A stretch of DNA of 64,000 bases. It comes from a bacterium (GTDB lineage Bacteria > Chloroflexota > Anaerolineae > Caldilineales > Caldilineaceae). Location of the stretch: positions 1-64,000 of the forward strand of contig WGMT01000032.1 of the NCBI GenBank assembly GCA_016124945.1, written 5' to 3'. The notes beneath the pieces were generated by a model. The model worked only from the letters and a program-made list of their open reading frames with translations, had not been told where the DNA came from and ran no database searches. Both the position numbers and the translations under genes were made by a program. Below, in pieces: positions 8,091-15,822 of this stretch; position 1 is the first letter of the stretch; the number at the start of each line of letters is the position of its first letter.

Positions 8091-9971
8091 ATGCACAACG
8101 GACTTCCAGAAGAAAACGGCCAAAACGGCCACCAGAACGGGAATGGACTGATCCCGCTCGACGACCTAATGCCTGCAATATCACGTACACGTGTGCGCCC
8201 GCTGAAAGTCATGTTGCTCTTCCCGCCAAATTGGACACCCACCATGCCACATCTAGCGCTGCCGACGTTGACGGCTTACCTGCGCCAGCACAATGTGACC
8301 GTGATCCAACGCGATCTGAATGTGGAAGTGTTCGACACGCTGCTGCGCCGTGAAGCGATCCTGGAAGCAGTGGACCTGTTGCATCGCCGCTTTGCAGCCG
8401 CAAGCAGGCAGCCACAACGGGGGCCGTCGCCGCCACCCGATAGGTTGCAATGGGCGCTACGCAGTGGCCCTATGCTGGCCGAAGAAATTGATAAGGCCGT
8501 TGCTACCATGCGCAGTGAAGCCTTTTTCGATGGCCCGATTGGTTTGCGTGCATTTCAAACGGTAGTCGATGCACTCGAAGTGCTTTCCCTTCCCTACTTC
8601 CCCGCTTACCTGAACCTACAAACATACGTTGCAGCCGGCCCAGTGGACAGTAGTAGTTTCCTGCTCCAAGCAGTCCAGGATCCGCAGCACAACATGTTTA
8701 TCGATCTCTTCAAACGTATTTTGCTGCCCGGTATCGTTACCGAAAAGCCCGACGTGGTGGGGATCTCCATCCCATCTATGGCGCAAATGTTGCCAGGGAT
8801 GACGGCGGCCTATTTGATCAAGCAAGCTGGGTTGAAATGTCACATCAGCATCGGCGGGCCGCACATTAGTATGCTACGCGAAGAATTGCCCAAAGCGCCG
8901 CAGATGTTCCAGTTGATCGACAGTGCTGTTGTCTTTGACGGCGAAGTGCCGTTACTGCAACTTGTGGAAGCGGTGGGCGAAGGCAGCGATCTAAGCCACA
9001 TCCCGAATTTGGTCTACCGAGATGGCAGCGAAGTGCGCACGAACCTGCGCAAAGAGCCGGAAAAAATCACCAATCTGCCCATCCCCGATTTCGACGGGCT
9101 TCCACTGGATCGTTACTTTGCGCCGCGGTTGGCACTGCCGTTACTTACAGCGCGTGGCTGTTATTTTGGCAAGTGTGCCTTCTGCAATGTGGGCTACGGC
9201 GAAGCGGAATCGTTTAGCCAGTTGCGAGCGCAGAATCTGGCTGATCAGATGTTAACGCTACACGAAAAATACGGCGCAAAACATATCTTCTTCTCAGACG
9301 AAGCGGTGACGCCGCGCAATCTGCGCGATTTATCGCGCATTATGCAAGACAAGGGGACGCCTGTCACCTGGGGTGGTTGTGTGCGCTTCGAGAAGGTGAT
9401 CAGCGGCGATCTCCTGCAAAACATGTATGACGGCGGTTGCCGCATGATCCTCTTCGGGCTGGAAAGCGCATCGGCGGCCATCATCGAACAGATGATCAAG
9501 GGGACGGCGCTTGATGACATGAGCCGTATCCTACGCGAGAGCAGCGAAGCCGGTATCTGGAATCACACTTTCTTTTTCTTCGGCTTCCCAGGTGAGACGA
9601 TCAACCACGCGCAAGAGACGGTGAATTTCCTCTACGGGCATAAGCCGTACATCAATTCCGCCGCCATGGGAACCTTCCTCATGGAACGCTACTCACCGGC
9701 GCATCGCTACCCAGACTCGTTCAACATCAAGCGCATCATTGAAGACCCGAACAAGGACCTGGCCATCTACTTCGATTACGAGGTGGCAAGCGGCATGGAC
9801 GAACACATGGCAGATCTTGTCCACGATCGTTTCTTAGAGACATTGCCCAAGAAATCTTGGCCGCAGTACTACGTCAGCGACGTCTACCGCTTCCTCTATG
9901 CCAACTACCTGAGCGAGAAGCAGACGCCGTTGCCACCGTGGCTGATGCAGCAGAATGTGGTTGAGCGTTGA
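8091..9971 (+). CDS. Cobalamin-binding radical SAM protein
   Basis: About 626 residues when started at the ATG at 8091; an in-frame TTG at 8043 is an alternative. The first half contains a B12-binding-like Rossmann region (KVMLLFPPNWTPT near the start, then PDVVGISIPSM and ISIGGPHISML). The radical SAM core follows with the cluster motif RGCYFGKCAFC. Here the three Cys (357, 362, 365) are spaced CX4CX2C, a spacing seen in a clade of B12-radical SAM proteins rather than the classical CX3CX2C. Later radical SAM elements include GGCRMILFGLESAS and FFFFGFPGET. Such enzymes often methylate or rearrange unreactive carbons. It sits inside an Opp-type transporter operon. Substrate unknown. Confidence 0.88.
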   Translation: MHNGLPEENGQNGHQNGNGLIPLDDLMPAISRTRVRPLKVMLLFPPNWTPTMPHLALPTLTAYLRQHNVTVIQRDLNVEVFDTLLRREAILEAVDLLHRRFAAASRQPQRGPSPPPDRLQWALRSGPMLAEEIDKAVATMRSEAFFDGPIGLRAFQTVVDALEVLSLPYFPAYLNLQTYVAAGPVDSSSFLLQAVQDPQHNMFIDLFKRILLPGIVTEKPDVVGISIPSMAQMLPGMTAAYLIKQAGLKCHISIGGPHISMLREELPKAPQMFQLIDSAVVFDGEVPLLQLVEAVGEGSDLSHIPNLVYRDGSEVRTNLRKEPEKITNLPIPDFDGLPLDRYFAPRLALPLLTARGCYFGKCAFCNVGYGEAESFSQLRAQNLADQMLTLHEKYGAKHIFFSDEAVTPRNLRDLSRIMQDKGTPVTWGGCVRFEKVISGDLLQNMYDGGCRMILFGLESASAAIIEQMIKGTALDDMSRILRESSEAGIWNHTFFFFGFPGETINHAQETVNFLYGHKPYINSAAMGTFLMERYSPAHRYPDSFNIKRIIEDPNKDLAIYFDYEVASGMDEHMADLVHDRFLETLPKKSWPQYYVSDVYRFLYANYLSEKQTPLPPWLMQQNVVER

Positions 9972-9993
9972 GTCGCTATTATTGAGAATGGTG

Positions 9994-10096
9994 TAATGCG
10001 TGATTCGTAATGCGTAATTTGTCAACGACGGTACCTCCCAATTGGAAGCTATCGTGTCAACCAATTACGCCTTACGCCTTACGCCTTACGCATCAC
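9994..10096. repeat. Inverted repeat built of TAATGCGT / ACGCATTA words
   Basis: Left arm carries AATGCGTGATTCGTAATGCG and the right arm AATTACGCCTTACGCCTTACG with related words. It lies just after the radical SAM stop codon and before the binding-protein gene, so it can fold into a long imperfect hairpin. Confidence 0.75.
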
Positions 10097-10218
10097 TCCG
10101 GTTGTACCGTACTGCGTGAATGTGACGGGTTATCGGAATACCCTGCCTTACACGTAGTGCGCAGACGATACAGCAGTCTGTCAAGTATTTTGTTTTCTTA
10201 CACACAGGAGGTACAAGC

Positions 10219-12234
10219 ATGAGAAGACTTGTCAATCGGGGCGTCTCTAGACGTGAATTTCTGAGGCTTTCTGCCCTGGCCACCGCCGGCGTCGTCACCG
10301 TCGCTTGTGGTGCCAGTGGTGAGCCTGCCCCCGACAGCGCAGCACCTGCCGCTCCCACATCGGCGCCTGCCGCCGAACCTGCGGTCCCCGCCGGGCCCCC
10401 ATCCACGTACAACGAAGCGCCTATGCTGGCCGATCTCGTCGCCCAGGGTCAACTGCCCCCTGTCGATGAACGGCTCCCCAGCAATCCGCAGGTGATGCCC
10501 GTTCCCGAATCTACCGGCAACTATGGCGGCACCATGCGTCGTGGCTTTAGCGGCGTCTCCGACCGCTGGGGACCGACCAAACTTCAGGATCGTGGCCTCG
10601 TCTGGTACGACCAGAACCTGAACATGCAGCCCCGTATGGCCGAATCTTGGGAACTGAGCGACGACGGCAAAGAATGGACTTTCTACCTGCGCCCCGGCAC
10701 GAAATGGTCTGACGGCGCACCGCTGACCGCCAACGACGTGCAATGGTGGTGGGAACATGATCAGAACAACACCGAAATTACACCGGCTGTTGGCAGCGCT
10801 TGGGTTTCGGGTACATCCCGCACGCCAATGGAAGTGGAGGTGATTGACGACAACACCTTCAAGCTGAAGTTCGCTGATCCCAAGCCACTCATGCTCTACA
10901 GCCTGGGTCGCTCTTTACCGTTTGCGCCTGGCCACTACATGTCTCAGTTCCACCTGGAACTGACCGAAGACACGGCCAAGCTTGAAGCCGATACGACCGC
11001 AGCGGGATTCAACAGTTGGGCGGAATATTACATCGACCGCAACTGGTGGTACCTGAATCCAGACAGACCCAGCCTTGGCCCATGGATCGCAAAGAATCAG
11101 CTCTCCGGTGAACTGTTCATCATGGAGCGCAACCCGTACTTCTTCGCAGTCGATCAAGATGGCAACCAGTTGCCCTACATCGACACCGTGAATCATCGAC
11201 TGTTCGAGAACGCCGAAGTCTTCAACTTGCGTGTGGTCAACGGTGAGATCGACTTCCAGAACCGCCACGTGCAGTTGGGCAACTTCACACTCTTCAAAGA
11301 GAGCGAAGAAGCTGGCGATTTCCAGGTGGTGATCGGCGTGAGCGCAGGTCATCCTTCGGTGCAGTTGAACATGACCACCAAGAACGAACGGCTACGTGAG
11401 TTCTTCAACAAGCGCGATGTGCGTATCGCCCTGTCGCATGCTGTTGATCGCGATGCGCTCAATGAGCTCGTCTTCGACGGCTTGATGACACCACGCCAGT
11501 ACAGCCCGCTGAGCGCATCGCCCCAGGCAAATCCTGATCAGGCGAATGCTTACATCGAGTACGATACCGAACAGGCCAACGCCCTGCTCGATGCAGCAGG
11601 CTACGCCGAAAAGGATGCAGACGGCTTCCGCGTATGGCCGGGCACCAACGAGCAGATCAGCTTCATCATGGAAATGCACGATGCGCCTGGCTCGCAGGGC
11701 GAAGACTTCTCGCTACAGGTGATTGAGTACTACAAGGCCGTAGGTGTAAATGCAGTCTACAAGTACTTCGAACGCTCACTCTATACCCAGCACTACGAGT
11801 CTAACGAAATCGAAGCGGCTTCGTGGTCCGGTGACCGTACGGTTCTGCCCATTGCAGCGCCGATTATCTTCACCTGTGAACAGCCGGATCGCCCCTGGGC
11901 GGCAGCCTGGTCGCTTTGGCGCCTGGACAAGACCAATGCAAACGGCGAGGAACCGCCTGCCGATCACTGGGTTTGGGACATCTGGAACACCTGGGATGCC
12001 CTGGCGATTGAGCCTGACGAAGCACGGCGCGCCGAACTGTTCGATGAGATTCTCCAAATTTGGGGACGTGAATTGCCCATGATCGGCTATCTCGGCGAAG
12101 CGCCGGCGCTGGTCATCGTCAAGAACGGCATCAAGAATTACCTGCCCGGCTTCCCGCTGGACGATACAACCGGTGACGAGCATCTGCTCAACACCGAGAC
12201 GTATTACTGGGATGACCCGGCCGCGCACTCGTAG
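10219..12234 (+). CDS. Opp/Dpp-type substrate-binding lipoprotein
   Basis: A 671-residue solute-binding protein of the bacterial extracellular family 5 (OppA/DppA/NikA). The N-terminus has a twin-arginine-like motif (SRREFLRLSA) followed by a hydrophobic stretch and a lipobox-like VTVAC at about residues 31-35, so export and lipid anchoring are likely. An Ala/Pro-rich linker leads to the binding domain (YGGTMRRGFSG, WSDGAPLTANDVQ, RDVRIALSHAVDRDAL), all typical of the family. AGGAGG lies eight bases before the ATG. In Chloroflexota and Thermotogota such proteins often bind oligosaccharides rather than peptides, which would suit the catabolic genes downstream. That is an inference. Confidence 0.93.
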   Translation: MRRLVNRGVSRREFLRLSALATAGVVTVACGASGEPAPDSAAPAAPTSAPAAEPAVPAGPPSTYNEAPMLADLVAQGQLPPVDERLPSNPQVMPVPESTGNYGGTMRRGFSGVSDRWGPTKLQDRGLVWYDQNLNMQPRMAESWELSDDGKEWTFYLRPGTKWSDGAPLTANDVQWWWEHDQNNTEITPAVGSAWVSGTSRTPMEVEVIDDNTFKLKFADPKPLMLYSLGRSLPFAPGHYMSQFHLELTEDTAKLEADTTAAGFNSWAEYYIDRNWWYLNPDRPSLGPWIAKNQLSGELFIMERNPYFFAVDQDGNQLPYIDTVNHRLFENAEVFNLRVVNGEIDFQNRHVQLGNFTLFKESEEAGDFQVVIGVSAGHPSVQLNMTTKNERLREFFNKRDVRIALSHAVDRDALNELVFDGLMTPRQYSPLSASPQANPDQANAYIEYDTEQANALLDAAGYAEKDADGFRVWPGTNEQISFIMEMHDAPGSQGEDFSLQVIEYYKAVGVNAVYKYFERSLYTQHYESNEIEAASWSGDRTVLPIAAPIIFTCEQPDRPWAAAWSLWRLDKTNANGEEPPADHWVWDIWNTWDALAIEPDEARRAELFDEILQIWGRELPMIGYLGEAPALVIVKNGIKNYLPGFPLDDTTGDEHLLNTETYYWDDPAAHS

Positions 12235-12302
12235 TTGTGTGTGGCGTGTTGTGCTGGTTGAGTTTGTTGTGGCGTTGATTGGTTTGGAGACAAGTTAAAG
12301 AT

Positions 12303-12332
12303 AGTGTGTAGTGCTTTCAAGCACTACACACT
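12303..12332. terminator. Intercistronic hairpin
   Basis: AGTGTGTAGTGC at 12303-12314 and GCACTACACACT at 12321-12332 form a perfect 12-base-pair stem with a 6-base loop. It is followed by further related words and lacks a clean T-run. It lies between the binding-protein gene and the first permease, where a stem often raises the ratio of binding protein to permease mRNA. Confidence 0.55.
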
Positions 12333-12442
12333 ACGCACTATCCTTGTACGAAACAAACGTCAATCAATATCATCAACAAGTTTTCCTACGCAACACACCA
12401 TATCCTCCGTTTTCGGTTCTTATTCTGCTTCTGGAGGTCTGA

Positions 12443-13432
12443 ATGGCTGTCTTCATTATCCGGCGCGTTCTTTACATGATCCCGACCCTAATTGCGGTGT
12501 CGATTATTTCTTTTGCGATCATCCAACTGCCGCCCGGTGATTTCCTCACTTCTTACGCAGCACAGTTACGCCAACAGGGCGATATTATCGACGAAACCCA
12601 ACTCGAAGCGTTACGTCAACGTTATGGATTTGGCGAACCGGTATACGTCCAATATTTTAAGTGGGTGAACGGCATTATCACCCGTGGGGATTGGGGCCAG
12701 TCATTTGAATGGCAGAAACCGGTTAAAGACCTGATCTGGGAGCGCCTGGCCTTAACCATGGCTGTTTCGTTTTCCGCGCTACTTGTCAGTTGGGTGGTTG
12801 CTATCCCCATTGGGGTATATTCAGCCACCCACCAATATTCATGGCTCGATTATTTGTTGACGACCCTTAGTTTTGTCGGTTTAGGTACGCCGGGTTTCTT
12901 GCTCGCCTTGGTGGTGCTGTTCGTTGTGCAGTCGCAATTTGGCATGAATGTAAGCGGCCTCTTCTCCGAGGAATATATGATGGCGCCTTGGAGTTGGGCC
13001 AAACTCATGGACATGCTATCGCGCATCTGGGTACCCATGCTGATTGTGGCTGTCAGCAGCACAGCGGGCAATATTCGCATTACACGCGCCAACCTGCTCG
13101 ACGAGTTGAACAAGCCCTACGTCGAAACAGCCCGCGCCAAAGGCGTTTCAGAGATGAAATTGATCTGGAAATACCCAGTTCGTGTGGCGCTCAACCCCTT
13201 CTTCAGCACCGTGGGCTGGTCGTTGGCGACGCTCGTCTCCGGCACGACACTGGTTGCATTGGTGTTAAGTTTGCAAACCACAGGCCCGATGTTGCTGCGG
13301 GCGTTGACTTCACAGGACATGTATCTGGCGGGTAGCTTCCTCTTCCTACTTAGCACCCTAACTGTCATCGGCACATTGATTTCGGACATCCTGCTTGCCC
13401 TCGTCGATCCACGCATTCGGCTGGAAAGTTAG
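12443..13432 (+). CDS. Opp/Dpp-type ABC permease (OppB-like)
   Basis: A 329-residue inner-membrane permease of the DppB/OppB family. It starts with the family signature (MAVFIIRRVLYMIPTLIAV), followed by a long extracytoplasmic loop with GEPVYVQYFKWVNGI, further membrane helices, and the cytoplasmic coupling motif region LNKPYVETARAKGVS that contacts the ATPases. About six membrane segments can be seen. GGAGGT precedes the ATG at 12443. It forms the transport channel with the permease encoded next. Confidence 0.93.
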   Translation: MAVFIIRRVLYMIPTLIAVSIISFAIIQLPPGDFLTSYAAQLRQQGDIIDETQLEALRQRYGFGEPVYVQYFKWVNGIITRGDWGQSFEWQKPVKDLIWERLALTMAVSFSALLVSWVVAIPIGVYSATHQYSWLDYLLTTLSFVGLGTPGFLLALVVLFVVQSQFGMNVSGLFSEEYMMAPWSWAKLMDMLSRIWVPMLIVAVSSTAGNIRITRANLLDELNKPYVETARAKGVSEMKLIWKYPVRVALNPFFSTVGWSLATLVSGTTLVALVLSLQTTGPMLLRALTSQDMYLAGSFLFLLSTLTVIGTLISDILLALVDPRIRLES

Positions 13433-13541
13433 TATGCCGAACGAATTCAGTCCGTGGAAGTAACGCATAACAAAGATCCCCGTGGCGATGGATCCTGACG
13501 ATGGATACTGTGAATTGAGAACGGAAGATTAGGAGACTGAA

Positions 13542-14726
13542 ATGCAGAATGTCGAAAAGAGATCATGGCTAGACCGCCTCAATGAAGACGAAGTGGTGCG
13601 CGAGGACGATCAGGTAGAAGAAGCCATCAAGGAAGAAAAAGTTCACGTTGCATCCTATTCGCAGTTAATGTGGTGGCGCTTTCTCAAACATCGCATGGCG
13701 GTGATTAGTGCTGTGGTTGTAGTGATCTTGTACGTGGTGGCGGCGTTTGCCGAATTTGTGGCACCCTATGACCCAGAAAATTCATTCGTGATATATAAGT
13801 ACACACCGCCTACCACGATTCGCATTGTTGATTCTGAAGGTACTTGGCGCCTCCCCTTTGTGTACGGCATCATTCGAGAGCGCGACCCGGAAACACTGCG
13901 CAATATCTACATAGAAGACACTTCAGTAATCTATCCTATCCGCTTCTTTGTGGAAGGGTCTGAGTACAAAATGTGGAATCTGTGGACAATGAACCGTCAT
14001 CTCTTTGGGCTGGACGCAGACCGCGAAGTTCAAGGGATTTTTCTACTGGGCGCTGATCGGCTAGGACGTGATGTCTTCTCACGGCTCGTCTACGGGGCGC
14101 GCATTTCGCTGACGATTGGATTAGTGAGCGTGGTGATTAGCCTGGTGGTGGGGATCCTCCTGGGCGGCATTTCGGGGTTTTATGGCGGCGCGATCGACAA
14201 CGCCATCCAACGTCTGATCGAATTCATCCGCTCCATCCCGGAAATCCCACTCATTATGGCGTTGGCGGCTGCCTTGCCTGCAGACTGGCCGGTGGTACGC
14301 CTCTACTTTGGCGTCACAATTCTGCTGGCCTTCGTCGGCTGGACAGGTCTGGCGCGCGTCGTGCGGGGTCGCTTCCTCAGCTTACGCGAAGAAGACTTCG
14401 TCATGGCGGCCCGTTTCGCCGGCTCCAGCGAGATGCGCATCATCTTGCGTCACATGCTGCCTTCCTTCCTCAGCCACATCATTGCCTCACTCACACTTTC
14501 GATTCCCGGTATCATCCTTTCGGAAACGGGGTTGAGTTTCATCGGCCTGGGGTTGCGTGCGCCTGCCATTAGTTGGGGCGTGTTGCTACAAGAGGCGCAG
14601 AACCTGCGTTCAGTGGCACTGGCGCCCTGGGTGCTGACGCCGGCCCTCGCCGTGATCATCACCGTATTGGCTTTTAACTTCCTCGGCGACGGCATCCGCG
14701 ACGCTGCGGACCCGTACGCGAAGTAA
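13542..14726 (+). CDS. Opp/Dpp-type ABC permease (OppC-like)
   Basis: A 394-residue permease of the DppC/OppC family. The N-terminal cytoplasmic tail is acidic, followed by SYSQLMWWRFLKHRMAVIS, the usual entry into the first membrane helix. Between the first helix and the core domain lies an insertion of roughly residues 85-165, longer than in the shortest OppC proteins. The core includes LGADRLGRDVFSRLVYGARI, FIRSIPEIPL and the coupling segment EDFVMAARFAGSSE. TAGGAG precedes the ATG at 13542. The stop is 16 bases before the OppD-like gene. Confidence 0.92.
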   Translation: MQNVEKRSWLDRLNEDEVVREDDQVEEAIKEEKVHVASYSQLMWWRFLKHRMAVISAVVVVILYVVAAFAEFVAPYDPENSFVIYKYTPPTTIRIVDSEGTWRLPFVYGIIRERDPETLRNIYIEDTSVIYPIRFFVEGSEYKMWNLWTMNRHLFGLDADREVQGIFLLGADRLGRDVFSRLVYGARISLTIGLVSVVISLVVGILLGGISGFYGGAIDNAIQRLIEFIRSIPEIPLIMALAAALPADWPVVRLYFGVTILLAFVGWTGLARVVRGRFLSLREEDFVMAARFAGSSEMRIILRHMLPSFLSHIIASLTLSIPGIILSETGLSFIGLGLRAPAISWGVLLQEAQNLRSVALAPWVLTPALAVIITVLAFNFLGDGIRDAADPYAK

Positions 14727-14742
14727 TAACTAGGAGATTCGC

Positions 14743-15822
14743 ATGGCAACTGTGCCAGTACCATCCGCCCCGACCCGCACCCGATCTATTGCCGACAGGC
14801 AAGACGTTGTGCTTGAAGTCAAGGGGCTAAAGACCCACTTCTTCTTACAACAGGGCATTGTACGTGCTGTTGAAAATGTCGACTTCACCGTCATGCGCGG
14901 GCAGACAGTGGGCATTGTCGGCGAGAGTGGCTGCGGTAAATCGGTGATGGCACGTTCCGTCATGTCGATTGTGCCGTCCCCTGGGCGCATTGTCGAAGGG
15001 GAGATTCTCTTCCACCGGATGAGAGAAGCCAACGGCAGCACGACGAAAGACGTCATCGATATGGCTGCACTCGATCCGAAAGGACCGGAGGCGCGGGCCA
15101 TCCGCGGCGACGAGATCTCAATGGTCTTCCAAGAACCAATGACTTCGCTCAGCCCTGTGCACACCATCGGCAACCAGATCATGGAAGCCATTCTCTTGCA
15201 CCAGGAGGTTGACAAAGTCGGCGCTCGCCGTATCGCCATCAATATGCTAGAACGAGTCGGCATGCCCTACCCAGAGCGCACCATCGACCGTTACCCGTAC
15301 CAGTTGAGCGGTGGTATGCGCCAACGCGCCATGATCGCTATGGCGCTCTCTTGTCAGCCATCGATTCTCATCGCCGACGAGCCGACAACAGCCCTAGACG
15401 TGACCACGCAGGCGCAGATCCTTTCGCTCATGAAGGAACTACAAGACGAACTGGGCATGGCCATCATCTTTATCACCCATGATTTGGGCGTTATCGCGCA
15501 AATGGCTGACTTTGTGGTGGTGATGTATCTGGGCGAAGTGGTGGAGATGGCCGACGTCGAGACACTGTTCTACGATCCCAAACACCCCTACACCCGCTCG
15601 CTGCTGCGCTCGATTCCGCTCCTAGGCCGCAAATCGGCACTGGACATCACCAGCAAGCTGACAGCGATCCGCGGCACTGTGCCCGATCCATATTCCATCC
15701 CCAAGGGCTGTCCTTTCCACCCACGCTGCCGCAACGCCATCAAGGGTGTCTGTGATGAACGCATACCTCCCTTTTTGGAACTAGAGGGCGGCCACAAGGT
15801 ACGGTGTGTGCTCTATGAGTAG
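14743..15822 (+). CDS. Opp/Dpp-type ABC transporter ATPase (OppD-like)
   Basis: A 359-residue ATPase, the second of the importer pair. Motifs are Walker A GESGCGKSVMARS, the Q-loop MVFQEPMTSLSPVH, signature LSGGMRQRAMIAMAL, Walker B ILIADEPTTALD and switch His ITHDLGVIAQ. The OppD-type C-terminal extension ends with Cys-containing CPFHPRCRNAIKGVC. TAGGAG precedes the ATG. Its last eight bases overlap the start of the downstream lyase-like gene, which ties that gene to the transporter operon. Confidence 0.93.
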   Translation: MATVPVPSAPTRTRSIADRQDVVLEVKGLKTHFFLQQGIVRAVENVDFTVMRGQTVGIVGESGCGKSVMARSVMSIVPSPGRIVEGEILFHRMREANGSTTKDVIDMAALDPKGPEARAIRGDEISMVFQEPMTSLSPVHTIGNQIMEAILLHQEVDKVGARRIAINMLERVGMPYPERTIDRYPYQLSGGMRQRAMIAMALSCQPSILIADEPTTALDVTTQAQILSLMKELQDELGMAIIFITHDLGVIAQMADFVVVMYLGEVVEMADVETLFYDPKHPYTRSLLRSIPLLGRKSALDITSKLTAIRGTVPDPYSIPKGCPFHPRCRNAIKGVCDERIPPFLELEGGHKVRCVLYE

